DNA of 64,000 nucleotides from Brachynemurus nebulosus (lineage: Eukaryota; Arthropoda; Insecta; Neuroptera; Myrmeleontidae). The translations under genes were made by a program, and so were the position numbers. Below the pieces are notes generated by a model, which was given only the letters and a program-made list of their open reading frames with translations, was not told the origin of the DNA and made no database searches. Below, in pieces: positions 34,766-46,882 of this stretch (positions within the stretch are counted from its first letter, which is position 1; each line of letters opens with the position of its first letter). The stretch lies in contig JAPWDM010000003.1 of assembly GCA_035578155.1 (NCBI GenBank), forward strand, positions 17,634,916 to 17,698,915. The letters are read 5' to 3'.

Positions 34766-35264
34766 TTAATTTGTTTTCTGACCCACAGCCCGCTATTGCC
34801 AGGGATATAAATAATTTTGACTACATAAAGGTTAATTATTAAACATGATAGGTACATTTAAAGCACCTAATTTTCGTCAGGTTACTATATTTATTTGAGA
34901 GTTAAAAAAATTTAATAAAATTTAATAAAATATAACAAAATGGAATTTTGAGATAATCTTTTTATAATACTAAAACTTGACTTCGCTTGGTATAAAATTG
35001 TTTGGAAATTTATATCTTTATTTTATGTTTTTGAAAATATCTTTTCGTATTAGAGGTATACATTTCCAATACAAATGTAACTCCCCATGCAGGTGATTTT
35101 AGTGGATCGTATCATCATTCTAGAATTTGAATTAACCCATTTCTTTAAACTTTAAATAATTTATTTAGCTATCTTCTACTAAAAGTATTCATTCAAAAAA
35201 TTGACAATCAAAAAACATTATTAAAGTTAAAAAAGACAAAATATTAATTGGCAAACCGGATTAA
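34766..35264. other. No recognisable gene
   Basis: AT-rich; the only notable phrase is GACCCACAGCCCGCTATTGC near 34780, which could be the partner end of the hAT-like terminus at 35322 but does not pair convincingly. Confidence 0.3.
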
Positions 35265-35322
35265 AAACAGCAGGTGGGTCAGATCTGGCCCGCGGACCGT
35301 AGTTTTCTGACGTCTGACGGGT
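35265..35322 (-). mobile_element. hAT (Charlie-like) terminus
   Basis: On the minus strand, CAGAAAACTACGGTCCGCGG then GCCAGATCTGACCC is close to the well-known hAT-Charlie start (AAACTACGGCCCGCGGGCC). The other end was not located with confidence. Confidence 0.45.
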
Positions 35323-35329
35323 TAGCAAA

Positions 35330-35950
35330 ATAATGTGCTATTAGAGCTTCTACTAACAAAAATGAATAGCAATTAAAAAAAAGTCTGAAATTTAATTTCG
35401 TAAATAACAGTTAATCTGACCGTAATTCTTTAAGGACATAAAGTTTAATTACTATATAATTATAATAGTATTATAGTAACCCATATATTAAAACCCAGAT
35501 ATTAAAAGCCCACAAACTTAAATATGGCATGTTCATATTATTCTAGTGGTTTTGACAAAGAGACTAATTATTTATAAATTTTATAATACGCGAAAGGTTA
35601 AACTTATGATTAAACAGATGCGTATGATATAATAAGACCAATAAAACGCGCAAAATATTAAATTTATATCCAAAAAACCTTTAAAAAACAATCAATAAAT
35701 TCCAAGTACATAATATATTTATTACTTATAGTGAAAACAACGACAACTGAAAATAACTCATTCACATTAATTTATGTATCAGACAAGCTCGTAATATAAC
35801 TATCTCTCACAAGATCTACTATCTAATATATTGAAATAGGATAGTAGAAATTATAATAACTTTTATATATGTTAAAATTTTATTTTTGAAATGAGTAATT
35901 TTCAGTTCTTATAAATAAGATTATATTTAAAATGCAGTGCATTACTAATC
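35330..35950. other. No recognisable gene
   Basis: AT-rich sequence with no open frame or repeat end that I can support. Confidence 0.3.
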
Positions 35951-36155
35951 TATATACACAATACACATATCATAAAATTGTAACGAGACCGTATCTGTAC
36001 ATGGAATGTTTTTGGAAAATTGTAGGTACTGATACTGTAGATAGTTGGCGATTTAGATACCAATATATTATATATACTATACTAAACATATAATATATAT
36101 TTCTCACTGATTTTATAACAACGCTTCACGCAAACGACGTCCCGAGTACAGCTAG
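35951..36155 (+). mobile_element. Helitron, family A copy 2 (short)
   Basis: Matches the 5' part (ATAAAATTGTAACGAGACC) and 3' part (CGAGTACAGCTAG then T, ending 36155) of the element at 10111-10657, without the 149-bp tandem units. It is an internally deleted copy. Confidence 0.65.
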
Positions 36156-36423
36156 TAATAATTTTTCAATACCTTGTTTTGATGTAATGTTCTTATTTTA
36201 AAATTATTTATTTTTTGAGCTTATTATACTTTTTCATTTGAGCTGGTAGTGTACTGCTAAATATATTATATTTTAAATTTTTATTTTATTATTTTATTCA
36301 AATGTTTTAATGAACTTCCAAATGAAAAATTCAGCTACTACTGCCACTGTCATGGGAAGACTTGAGCTCGGGACTATAATAGAAATTTATTTTGAGATCA
36401 CCAGAAAATGATGCCGATTCGCC

Positions 36424-36428
<5 letters not shown>

Positions 36429-36518
<90 letters not shown>
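36429..36518. repeat. (TA)n microsatellite
   Basis: About 90 bases of pure TA; one of two arrays for which I see no adjoining transposon. Confidence 0.95.
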
Positions 36519-36520
<2 letters not shown>

Positions 36521-36967
36521 TGTTTCATTAATTAATTGGAAATATTTAAATTGAGGATTCCTGGGCTCAGAATATGAAGATTCAACCCCAATCACTTAGA
36601 TAAAATTGCTCTTTACTAAGCTACGAGTGTTTTATTTAAAAATTAAATAACTATTTTTTTCCAGTACTTTAAAACTATTTGACGTATCTCTATCATACTT
36701 GGCAAGATGTGTAGGTACCGTAAACCATACTAAACTATGTTAAATAAGATTTTCTAACTACTGTCACAAATAAGGTTAACTCCTCCTATATTCTACGCCA
36801 CTGGCGGAATTGTCATTTCAGCACAATTATTCGATTCATTAATACTTTCTGTATAAACAATATATCAACATTTTATTAATGTTTAAATACAATTTGTATA
36901 GAACATCGACTGGCAATTGAGCTTTTTCATAAATACAAAATAAGAATACCTATACAGTATCAAGTAA

Positions 36968-37257
36968 GGCCGGGCATACACGTTACGGTAACAGGCAACG
37001 AGCTCACACACGTTACAGTATACCAGAGAGGTATACCTGTACAGGTAAACTGCACAGATTTTATTCATGATTACTCATGACGCTTACTATGAAAGCGTAT
37101 AAACAATTGAAATCAAACTTGTGTAGGTGTTGTTTGACTCACATACACGCTGCGGTATACATACCTGCGCAGGTAGAAGATACTGATTTTCAATTACCAC
37201 TGCAGTTTACCTGTACAGGTATACCTCTCCGGTATACCGTAACGTGTATGCCGGGCC
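36968..37257. mobile_element. PIF/Harbinger-type MITE
   Basis: The termini GGCCGGGCATACACGTTACG and, reversed, GGCCCGGCATACACGTTACG match. A TAA duplication lies on each side (36965-36967 and 37258-37260), matching the TWA target of PIF/Harbinger elements. The interior carries paired ACCTGTACAGGT and GGTATACC motifs on both sides, extending the hairpin. Frames at 36883-37068 and 37077-37274 are incidental. Confidence 0.85.
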
Positions 37258-37722
37258 TAACAATTTTAGCTTAATGATTTAACAATTATGTACTTCTTGT
37301 GTTATCAAGAAGTGTTAAATAATATTTAATAATATATCTCTAGTGAAAAAGATAACATCAATAACAAATATTCAGTAATTTAAAGGAAGACGTTGTAACA
37401 GAATAAATTCTTATTTATAATTTTTTAAGTTTCTCGCTCTATGGGTTATTCTCCCAGGGCAAAATGTAGAAAAAAATATTATTCATTTGTTCTTTGGATT
37501 CAATATTTAATAGTTTTAGATGATTGTTATTTTGAGTAATATCTTACAATGTGTATTTGGCTATGTAGTGAATTCGGTATAATTGGACAGGGACACTCTG
37601 TCAAGAAGTGATACAAATTGTCTGCTTTATGTGTTACAAATATATGCTTGCATAATATCTTAATATTTATCATTTTACTGAAACTTGACGGCTATTGGGT
37701 CAGTGACGGTTACTGGTGCTCT

Positions 37723-37728
<6 letters not shown>

Positions 37729-37789
<61 letters not shown>

Positions 37790-37808
37790 TATATATATAC
37801 ATATATAT

Positions 37809-37842
<34 letters not shown>

Positions 37843-37870
37843 CATATATATACATATATATATATATATG

Positions 37871-37957
<87 letters not shown>
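37729..37957. repeat. Large (TA)n microsatellite with interruptions
   Basis: About 229 bases, the longest TA array here, with ATG, ATAC and ATTAT interruptions between 37786 and 37882. Frames through it in three registers are artefacts. Confidence 0.95.
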
Positions 37958-37959
<2 letters not shown>

Positions 37960-38314
37960 ACATTCTTTCTGAACGGGACACCCTGCTTTCAAAAATTGGT
38001 GTTGCTTAAAATAGATCTGCAATATCTCAAATTAAAGGTTATGGACTCTATTTTTCAAATATGCGTGGCAAAATTCTCCTCACACAACAGTGATTTCAAT
38101 ATGGCGGCTGGAGAATATACAAGCGTTTTTTATGGTGACCTGGTGAGATATGGTGTAGTAGCTGAATTTTCCTGGCAGAAATTCATCAAACATTTGAATT
38201 GCAATAAGTAAACTGATTTCTAAAACTATTTAAAAGTACACTATTAGGTCAAGTTAAAAAGTACGATAAGCTAAAAAAGTAGGCATTTTTAAAATAAAAT
38301 ATGAGTGAGTTGTT

Positions 38315-38781
38315 ATTGATAGAAAAAGTTTAGGTATAAGATTGAAAAGTTTGGTTGATTTGTTTGTCATTAAATAGCTATAATTTATAACTATTTAAAC
38401 CATTTGCACGGTAAAATCTAATTACTAGTTTACCATTACGTTGAGCCTTACTGTACAAAATTAAACACATTTGAAAATCTTATTAAGAGTAACATTTGAC
38501 AGACAACTCATTATAATTACGTCTTCTTCTGGAGTGTGGTTACAAATAGGTAACGACGTAAGTCGCCTCTTTATATTATTATCATTAATATTTCAGTTGT
38601 TTTTGTTTAATTAGGTTGGATTATATTATTATATTATCTTTTTCTAACTCGTAATGTTAAATCGAGAAGGAGTATTTTTAAGGAGTATTAAAAATTTTGT
38701 ATTCAGTTATTGGTTTAAAATCTATATGACGTCATTTTGAAGGGTTGAACTAATTTGTGACGTAATTGTCTAAATATAAAA
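38315..38781 (+). mobile_element. Internally deleted derivative of the 32393-34765 transposon
   Basis: Its reverse complement aligns first to 34640-34765 (CAGTAAGGCTC, AACTATTTAA, TATCAATAACA) and then without a gap to 32393-32705 (GAGGCGACTTACG, AGAAGACGTAATTATAATGA). The about 1.9 kb with the transposase is missing. It lies in inverted orientation about 3.6 kb from the longer copy. Confidence 0.75.
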
Positions 38782-38799
38782 TTTCAGGTCTACAACAAA

Positions 38800-40340
38800 T
38801 TCTATATCTTTAAGTATTTTTCTGTTGATAGCGCTTTTATTAAAAATGTTACATTACACTTTCTTCGGCTCCAATCTAAACAATTTCGTTATAATGTACC
38901 GAAGGTGAAAATTTAGAAAGTTGAAGACACATTTACAATAAACATTATCCATAGTTTCTCATTAGAAAACAAATGATTTCAAAAACTAAGTACCTACATC
39001 AAATCGAAGTAATCTTATTTGAATTTAAACTTTTCGAAAAAAGTCAAGACGAACAAACACATTTGATTCTCCATTTTAAATTCAATGCCGATCAGGGACG
39101 AGGTGACGCGTGGTGACGGTAAGACAATAATAGTTAATGGCAATTTCTTCATGACGTGGTACGATAGTTTTTCATGGAAAGATATCAAAATAGAATGAGC
39201 TAGAGTAATGTGGTTTTACTTCGATGGAACAATATTTATCCATATCGTGTACCTTTTATCGAATCCTTGAGGTGAATCTATTAGTTAATCATGTTTTCGA
39301 CGAGGTCACAAGCGTAGGCGGTAGAAAAGTAGAGGGGGTGGAGTGAACGATCTGATACGTACTTAGGATATATCTATGTATGTGTGTATACTTTAACAAA
39401 GAATAATTGTGTTTCTGAAAATTGAACAAGTTTTGATCATTAAAACAAGTTTGTTCGTACAAACTTAGTTTTTAGTAATCAGCAAAAAATTACTTTTTGA
39501 ATATTTATTTTTCTGATAGAAAGTTACACAGTAAAAAAAATTGTGTTTGCGTAAAAAAAGCTAGTGGTCAAAAACTTTTTTGTTAAATAAGTAACACAAC
39601 CCTGCGTTAATGTAACATTTCGTGTTTGTATTAAATGAAAATATTAACACAAATTTCGATTTAACCGAATTAAAGATGTTAACCTGTTTTGTACAACAAA
39701 GAAGTAACATAATATTTGTGTAGAGCAAAAGAATGTTATAAGTAGGTAAATTTAGATTAGAATATATATCTACCAAAATATATATAATAAAAAAGATGAG
39801 AGTAGTTCTTATTATTAAACAAAACCGAAAAATTATAAGTTTTTTCAGTTATTGACGAATATAGTTTTATTAAACGTTTAAAAATGAAACAATTTTCTTA
39901 CATTTTAAGGTTATTTTGTTACAAGTTACAAAAAATCATGTAAGCTTGGGCAGTAAAAATCAGTATTTTCCCTTGAATTGACCCTGATCATTCACCTTGG
40001 GATCACGATCAAGGTCATATTCGGATCCAGAATTTCCGCTCTTTCCATTTCCGGGGTCAAAAGTGGGGCTTACTATATAAAAAAAACGGGCTTGACCATG
40101 ATATGACCTTGAATCTTACCTTTGAGGTTAAGGTGAAGGTCATCATCGGATGCGCCGTAACAAATGGTGAAATTTTGTCCTCATCGTTTATCCCAAAAAT
40201 GTTTTCCGATATACAAACAGACCTGTAATATGAGTAATATGACACATAGAATGACATCTAGACGTCAATGTAGAAAACATAGAATGGTTTAATTATCAGA
40301 CGTAAATAAAGGATCAAAATACTGTATTCACCAAAAATTG
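38800..40340. other. No recognisable gene; nuclear-receptor-like motif cluster
   Basis: AT-rich. 39979-40142 holds four AGGTCA-type motifs. Frames at 39561-39776 and 40057-40257 show no domain. A weak repeat of AACAC/GTGTTT motifs at about 39530-39725 could be an old element. Confidence 0.4.
39979..40142. promoter_or_regulatory. Cluster of TCAAGGTCA-like sites
   Basis: TCAAGGTCA at 40009-40017 and, reversed, at 40104-40112 are exact matches to the FTZ-F1/ERR-type monomer site. TCAGGGTCA (reversed, 39979-39987) and GAAGGTCA (40135-40142) are near matches. No gene is nearby in the window, so a regulatory role is speculative. Confidence 0.3.
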
Positions 40341-40620
<280 letters not shown>

Positions 40621-40753
40621 TACCTTAAGTGATTAAATTTTAAGCATTGGTAGGTACATTTTTATTACAAATATATATATATTCATATTCTATGGCTCTT
40701 TAATAAAATTTTAAATTATCTTTTTAATAAACAATAATAATGGATGATGCCTG

Positions 40754-41113
40754 TTGGAGCCTCGAAAACTAATTGTTGGCACCACATATTCGAAAATTCA
40801 TCAATTCGGGCGCATTAAAAAAATACTGAAAAATTACAATCCCTACGTAGTTGATACCATCTCGTCCGCAAATACATTTATGCAGTGTAAACTTAAATAC
40901 GAAACTGACGTAGTATGTGGAAAAAAAAATTCATACAGTAAATTAATTCTTGAAAATGTTAGATTTTCCTTTCTCTTTGTGCTGTCTAGGCGCAAAATTA
41001 CTTTTGGCAAAATATATATTCATGTGGTTGTGTATGCTCTAAGTTGTAAAGAGAAGTTCAAAACGTCATCGCTATGCATCTCTTTTCAGTTTAATGCTCC
41101 TTCGTCGAAATAA
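40754..41113 (+). CDS. Unrecognised 119-codon open frame (doubtful)
   Basis: A plus-strand frame opening at TTG with no ATG at its start; it contains GRIKKILKNYNPYVVD and is lysine-rich. No domain, signal peptide or splice context was recognised. In sequence this AT-rich a 119-codon frame is uncommon but possible by chance. Confidence 0.15.
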   Translation: MEPRKLIVGTTYSKIHQFGRIKKILKNYNPYVVDTISSANTFMQCKLKYETDVVCGKKNSYSKLILENVRFSFLFVLSRRKITFGKIYIHVVVYALSCKEKFKTSSLCISFQFNAPSSK

Positions 41114-41668
41114 GGTCAAACATCATTTTCTTTTGCTAACAGAGCTAGGGTATGGAGTACACGGGAGAACTTTGTAAATGACTGTGTGAGTGTGTGTAAT
41201 ACAATAATAGTTAGTCAACTAACTTGGAAACTAAATGTGGGTACCTCTTTTTATCAAAATGTAGGTATATGTTTCTGAGGTTATTGTGAACAAAAAGTTA
41301 TAAGATTTTCTTTCTATCACTAACAAATTGAACTTTAACGTCTTAACAAAAAAGTCATAGATAAAAGTTTTTCATTTTATTAACATTTGATAATTATAAT
41401 GTCTTGTTACTTTTGTTACAATGCTCTCGCTTGTTTAAAAACTATATTTTAGTGAATTCCATTGATGAATATTTTAAATTGATGAAAAAATAAACATTTG
41501 TGGAATTTACTTGTATAATATAAAGAGCCGCAGATGGTACAGCAGCCATTATTTCTACCGAGAATTACAATATTAAAAAATTAAATTTAACATTAAATAA
41601 AAATTTGGTTACGTTACCAAGAAAGTTACTTGGCGAATGAAAAAAAAAATTGGTAATTATAGGTAGTA

Positions 41669-42615
41669 GGGTAAGTGCGGGAGAGATGCCGCGTCGGGAA
41701 AACCGCCGCAGTAGCCATAGTTCGTCCGTTGATTAATACATAGCACTATTAATGGATTATATGTTTAAAATAAGTTATTTATTTAAGCTGTATATGGTTA
41801 CATTTATGATCAGTGCATTAGTTTAGTAATTATCCAACTTTTCATTACTGAAAAGTAAGTTTTTTAACATAATATTTTATCAAGCATTTAATTCATTAGA
41901 ATTTAAGAATGTATTGTTTTAATGAAAATGAGTTTTATTATTAATTTAGGTATATTTTAAAAGTACTGTATAAAATTTCAGGTTAGAATTCCGCACTATG
42001 CTTGCTATAGCAACATACGGCATCTATCCCAACAAAAAGGAGAGATGCCGCATTTAAAGTTGGTATAGATGCCGCATCATATTACATATTAAAAACATAG
42101 GCTTACACCCTAATTATGGAGTTTTCTTTTTTTTGGACTGTAAATTATGCCACGTAAATATAAAAGATCCATTAATGGATCAGGAAGAGCTCTCATATTA
42201 GTGAAGATAACGAAAATAATGATGATTACCTGTGTATTGAATGTTTTGAAAAGTACTCAGAACAAAAAAAAAAGTTGACTGGTTAAGATGTATAAAGTGC
42301 CAAAAATGGTTACATATGGCATGCATCATGTATGGAGATGTGTGTAAAATGTAAAATTTTTAATATGAACTATGCGGGGTCTATCCTTTTTTGATGCGGC
42401 ATCTCTCCCATATCTGTGGGAGAGACGCCGCTTTGCAGGCTCTACAAAAATGTTCATTATGAATCCTTTATGACTCGGAATTTAAAATTTTTTATAAATA
42501 ATTTTAAAGAACAATGTTTACATTTATTGTGTACCAAATTTAAAATCAATTAAATGCACACTTTAAGAATTATCAAGTGTTTTCAAAATGTGCGGCATCT
42601 CTCCCGCATTCACCC
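41669..42615 (+). mobile_element. pogo-like TIR element, copy B (internally deleted)
   Basis: The ends GGGTAAGTGCGGGAGAGATG and, reversed, GGGTGAATGCGGGAGAGATG carry TA duplications (41667-41668 and 42616-42617). GATGCCGC motifs recur inside (41690-41720, about 42015-42080 and 42395-42432 on both strands), probable repeated transposase-binding sites. It holds the transposase remnant 42147-42354. Confidence 0.85.
42147..42354 (+). pseudogene. pogo-type transposase remnant: N-terminus joined to terminal zinc finger
   Basis: An ATG at 42147-42149 opens MPRKYKRSINGSG, the characteristic start of pogo/Tigger/jerky-type transposases. After a frame change near 42190 the sequence continues as a C-terminal zinc finger: CIEC, a charged spacer, CIKCQKWLHMAC, a cysteine in GDVCKM, then TAA at 42352-42354. 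The order C-x2-C, C-x2-C, H, C, C is PHD-like and is known from the tail of many insect pogo-like transposases. The psq DNA-binding and DDE regions are absent, so this is a deletion derivative that could not transpose itself. Family recognition is from memory. Confidence 0.7.
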
Positions 42616-44798
42616 TAATATCCTCTTTGTATGCGGTGCATAAGGACCGCATAAAAGAATCGCATCAAAAGATATTCAGAAATTTGTGTAAAAAGTTCAC
42701 TACAGATTGTAAAAGACTTTATTTATGTGGGAATCGCATGAAAAAAGTTTCATAGAAAATATATAACGCTTAAAAGTTAAAACCTCACAATTTTCATATA
42801 GAGGTTGCTTTTCTAAACAAGATAAAACATTAATTTACACACTAGAACATTTTATTTCAATTTTTATAATATGACTAAAATTGCTGTAAATGCATATGTA
42901 AAGAAACTTAATGAAAATAATGATACAACAATTTATATTCGTATGTAATGTAAATGCCTAAACACAGTCAAAAATACCTTTATAGCAAATTAATGTTCAA
43001 CTTTTGTACTTTTTTTTACTTTCCTCTCATTATGCACTTTGATGGGCATTTAAAAAAAAAAAATTAAAAAATCGCATAAAAATATTCACAAAAAAATCGC
43101 ACAAATAAGACCGTATAAAATTTTCTGTTCACTTAAAATTAGTAACACTACGAAAATGTGACTTCGATTTCAAAAGACCGACTGGTTTCTGTTGCATCTC
43201 TGAATCCAGCTCCTTCTGGTTTTGACGCTTTCTAAGGGACTGATTCAATGCAATGACGGCTAATGACATATTCATTGCCCGTTTGTTATTTATCATGCTT
43301 GTTACGATCAATTATTATTGTTGCTTTCACATAAAACTGTTTTGTAAACGTAATAGTTCAAAGGTGATTAGTTTTCTAAACATAATAGTTCAGACCTGTT
43401 TGTCGAAACAACTCCGAAACTAGAAATTGAACTCCAGATTTTTTAGTGTAGAGGTTCCCAAAGTTTTACGTCGACGAGTCAAAGTGTAAATATCAAAATG
43501 TTTATTAGCACAAGAAAAAAAATTTTAAAATAAAGAACGACGCGACGCAGGGGAAAAATGAATTAGATAAGCTTCGTCGTTTCAATGAACAAACTTTGTA
43601 AAACAATGGTGTTAAACTCGTGGATTCCAGAGCGAATTTTGGTGGATCCGCTATTCTAATATATAAAATTAAATAGAGCTTAACAGAAAAATCACATCTG
43701 GAAAAATTTTCTGAACGAACTTGGACAGTTTTTCAAGAAAAACGAAAATTTGTCACTTAGGTTACCTAAATTTCACCAACAGATCTGATTCGTATCATTT
43801 TCTAATAACCTAGGGAAACTGTTGCCTTTGTATAACTTAAATAAAGTGTTTCAGATGACTTGTTTCAAAATGGAATAAACACTGACTTTAGTGTCGAATC
43901 GGAAATTTCGATGCTCTAGACCAGGTTTACCGAGAAGTTTCACTCCGATCAGTTCTTTTGAAGTAGGTGCTTCTTATACAGATTTTTATCAAGCAACATT
44001 ATTGACTTATTGTATATAAATTTGTCAGGATACTTTATAATCACTAATCGCTCCTATATACGATTAAAAAATGTAGCTAGTAACAATTAATCATACTGTC
44101 TATACCAGGACTCTATACATATTACATACATAATTCACCAGACATGATATGAATGAGTACATAATACATACATATCAAGCTGTTATTGTAGTAGAATCCC
44201 TTTAAACTATGTTTATCATACATTATCATGCTAGTAACATTATTCAGTAATTTCGTAACTAAAATACAAAATAATTTATATTTCCAACATAAAACAATTA
44301 TATTTGAAATTATTTAATTAATTCTATTTATTAAAAAGAAAAACTAATTATCTAGTTGTTTTGAATTGTTTTTATCAATAATTTCACTATATATAGTTTA
44401 AATATATGTATATTCAGAAACAATTTTCTCACTCACTTTTTCTATTTCTATCTATCTTTCTTATGTTTACATATATTCATTTCACTCTAGTGTATGTATG
44501 TTTCCACGTGTTATCGCTCTTTATCGCTGGTAAAATATGATATTACTATTACTCTCTTATCAACAATACATTGTCGTTTGTTTTTGTCTAATAATAAGGA
44601 TGGAGATATGATTTTAACATTGTATATATCTCTATTTCCCCCTCTACTACATGTATTTACTATATCAACGTGGTTTAACGTCTCCTGAAAAATGAAAATA
44701 CGTGTGTATGTACGTATGGTGAGCGTATTATATATGGAGAAAATTGCAATATATTTTCAATTATTGGATGGTTTCGTCATGAAAGTTGCAGTAAAAGG
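42616..44798. other. No recognisable gene; possible hAT end
   Basis: TAGAGGTTCCCAAAGTTTTA at 43449 resembles a hAT terminus but has no partner. Frames at 43129-43311 and 44494-44688 show no domain. The rest is AT-rich sequence without recognised repeats. Confidence 0.35.
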
Positions 44799-45458
44799 CA
44801 GGGTAACTTCAAAAATGTAAACTTTACCGCATCGATGCAGCATCATGACCTTTCTGATGCGTCTAATACTACATGATGCGATGCTGATGCTCTCTTGAAA
44901 TTTGATGCACATTACATGTTTTTGAACTGGATATTGGCATCATTTAACCTCTGATTTGACTATAGATAATATAGCATGATTAGACTATAGATAATATAGC
45001 AATACAGTCCTTCTATATATTATCTTTGAATTTCAACTTGAACTTACTTGAAATTGAAAATTGAAAAAATTGAAATTATTTGAATAAAAGATATTACATA
45101 TTTTGAGTGCAAGATGTATTCAGATAGTTTAAACAATTTTAATGAGAGGTAAATAAATTCATTTTTTTCAACATTTAGTTTTTCGGAATTATTCCTATAA
45201 CCGTCAAGGTCATAGGACCATTAGTATCATCCTTTATTCACATTACCATAGCTACGACAGCCACCTACATTTTAAATGTAAGTAGCTGTGATATTACATT
45301 ATGCGCATGACACGTATCACCAAATTTCTTGATGCATTGTTTTGACGCATCAAATGCAAAAATGAATTTTTGATTTTTTTGTTGTGATGCGTCTGATGCG
45401 TTTTTGAACTTTTGACTCTGCCTCATGCAAGCAGTGATGCATTTTTGAAGTTAGCCAC
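44799..45458. mobile_element. TIR element with GATGC subterminal repeats
   Basis: CAGGGTAACTTCAAAAATG at the left and GTGGCTAACTTCAAAAATG reversed at the right share 14 exact bases. GATGCG/GATGC/GCATC motifs are dense next to both ends (44830-44910 and 45330-45442). The layout suggests a hAT-like element with clustered transposase sites. No 8-bp duplication was found, so the ends may be off by a few bases. Confidence 0.55.
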
Positions 45459-45639
45459 AATTATGAGTTATAAAAATAAAATTCACCGTTACGTCAAATT
45501 ATATTGACCAATCTGATGCCTTCACGAACATTCTAAAAAAGGAAATTTCTTGAAAACTAGAAGAAGTACCTTACAATATGATTACATTTGAAATTTGAAA
45601 TAGTCCCCATAAACGTATTCAATGTTAATATTATATTTA

Positions 45640-45885
45640 TGATACTTTAATAGCCATAGCAATAAATTTTTATGTATTTCTAACTTCAATTATGACGAAT
45701 TTTCAAATAAATTTTTATCCCCTATTAAATCCACTTAGGGGACGAATTTTAAAAAAATCCTTTTTAGTGCTCACCCACGTTACATAGGGAACTTCTGTAC
45801 AAAATTTCATTCTTCTAAACCCAACGGTTTAAACTGTGCGTTGTCTGTCATTCAGTCAGTCAGTGTTAGAAATTTATTAAGTAGA
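45640..45885 (-). mobile_element. Helitron, family B copy 2, 3'-truncated
   Basis: The reverse complement matches the first unit of 21466-22048, from TCTACTTAATAAATTTCTAA through ACAGACAACGCACAG and TTCCCTATGTAACGT to GGCTATTAAA. The second unit and the hairpin/CTAG end are missing. Confidence 0.75.
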
Positions 45886-46882
45886 TTGTGAGAATGTTAT
45901 CAGTTAATTACGAACAAAACATTTGTAGGCAAATTTGTGATTTGAAGGCACGTACCAAGGCCAAATTCTTGCGCCCATGAGCTCAACAAAATTTTTCGCT
46001 TCGGCCTCTTACAACCTGACACCAGGGCCTTACCATCTTAAGTTACCTAAGAGTCTCTGGGTATATTATGCTTGAGGGATTCTGGGCACACTCAGTTTGG
46101 ACGTCCATTTAGAAAAGCAGAAATCTATACAGAAAGATATCAAAAAACAAAAAGATTTGTGTCCCGTTAAACCACCTAACTTTATCTATTCTCATCAAAC
46201 CATTTTTTGCGTAAAATAAATTAAAATTTCACGAATTGAGCGTTGCCTTAAGGCTTAAGGTATTTCTTATTTGTTTTATTATTTACAAATCAAAATTTCA
46301 TGTCTTATAACGTCTGGTTAACTTTTTTGGCATCTAAAATACATACATTAAAGTTACAATTAAAACTATGTAGAACTGGAAAATTTTATTAACAGAAAAG
46401 GAAACGGATCAAAGCTTTTATAAATGGATAAAAAATATATTTTGTATGACAAAATTTGCAAAATGTGTAATAAAATAGACCTCAAGCTGACAAAGGGATC
46501 GACTGTCCATCAAAAAAAATGCTTCTCCAACTTGTTTTGCTATGTTTTATATACATGGATTTGGGGCCGTGTCAGGCCGGGGGCCCTAAGTTCGTACCTA
46601 ATGCAGCCCACATTTATATAAACTTAATATAAATTTTTTAAGATTTTTTTAATTAGAATAATAAAAAGGTAAAAAATATGTGCTGTGTTCTCGATGTCTC
46701 GACTTCGAAAATGGTTTAGAAAATGAACCTGAAGCTTGTTGGATTCTTGGTTGAGTCGGCTATAATAGGAATAGGAATATCGAATTTATATTTTATTTCG
46801 ACGGTTTTTAAGATTTCCTTGGAATATTCTAAATTTAAGTCTGAAGAAACATAGGTCGAACTTTAATGTACAATTGGTATTA
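45886..46882. other. No recognisable gene
   Basis: AT-rich; a short GC-richer phrase near 46560 (GGCCGTGTCAGGCCGGGGGC) is unexplained. The 65-codon frame 46424-46621 shows no domain. Confidence 0.35.

Noticed and set aside
37618..37972. Several overlapping 77-95 codon frames of alternating Ile and Tyr
   Set aside because: They are translations of the (TA)n array at 37729-37957 in several registers; the same applies to frames at 3796, 7034, 11343, 22075, 36331, 51291, 53841 and 63537.
39530..39740. Possible MITE with ACACAGTAAAA and TTTGTGTAG ends
   Set aside because: The inverted match is short and imperfect, with no target duplication.
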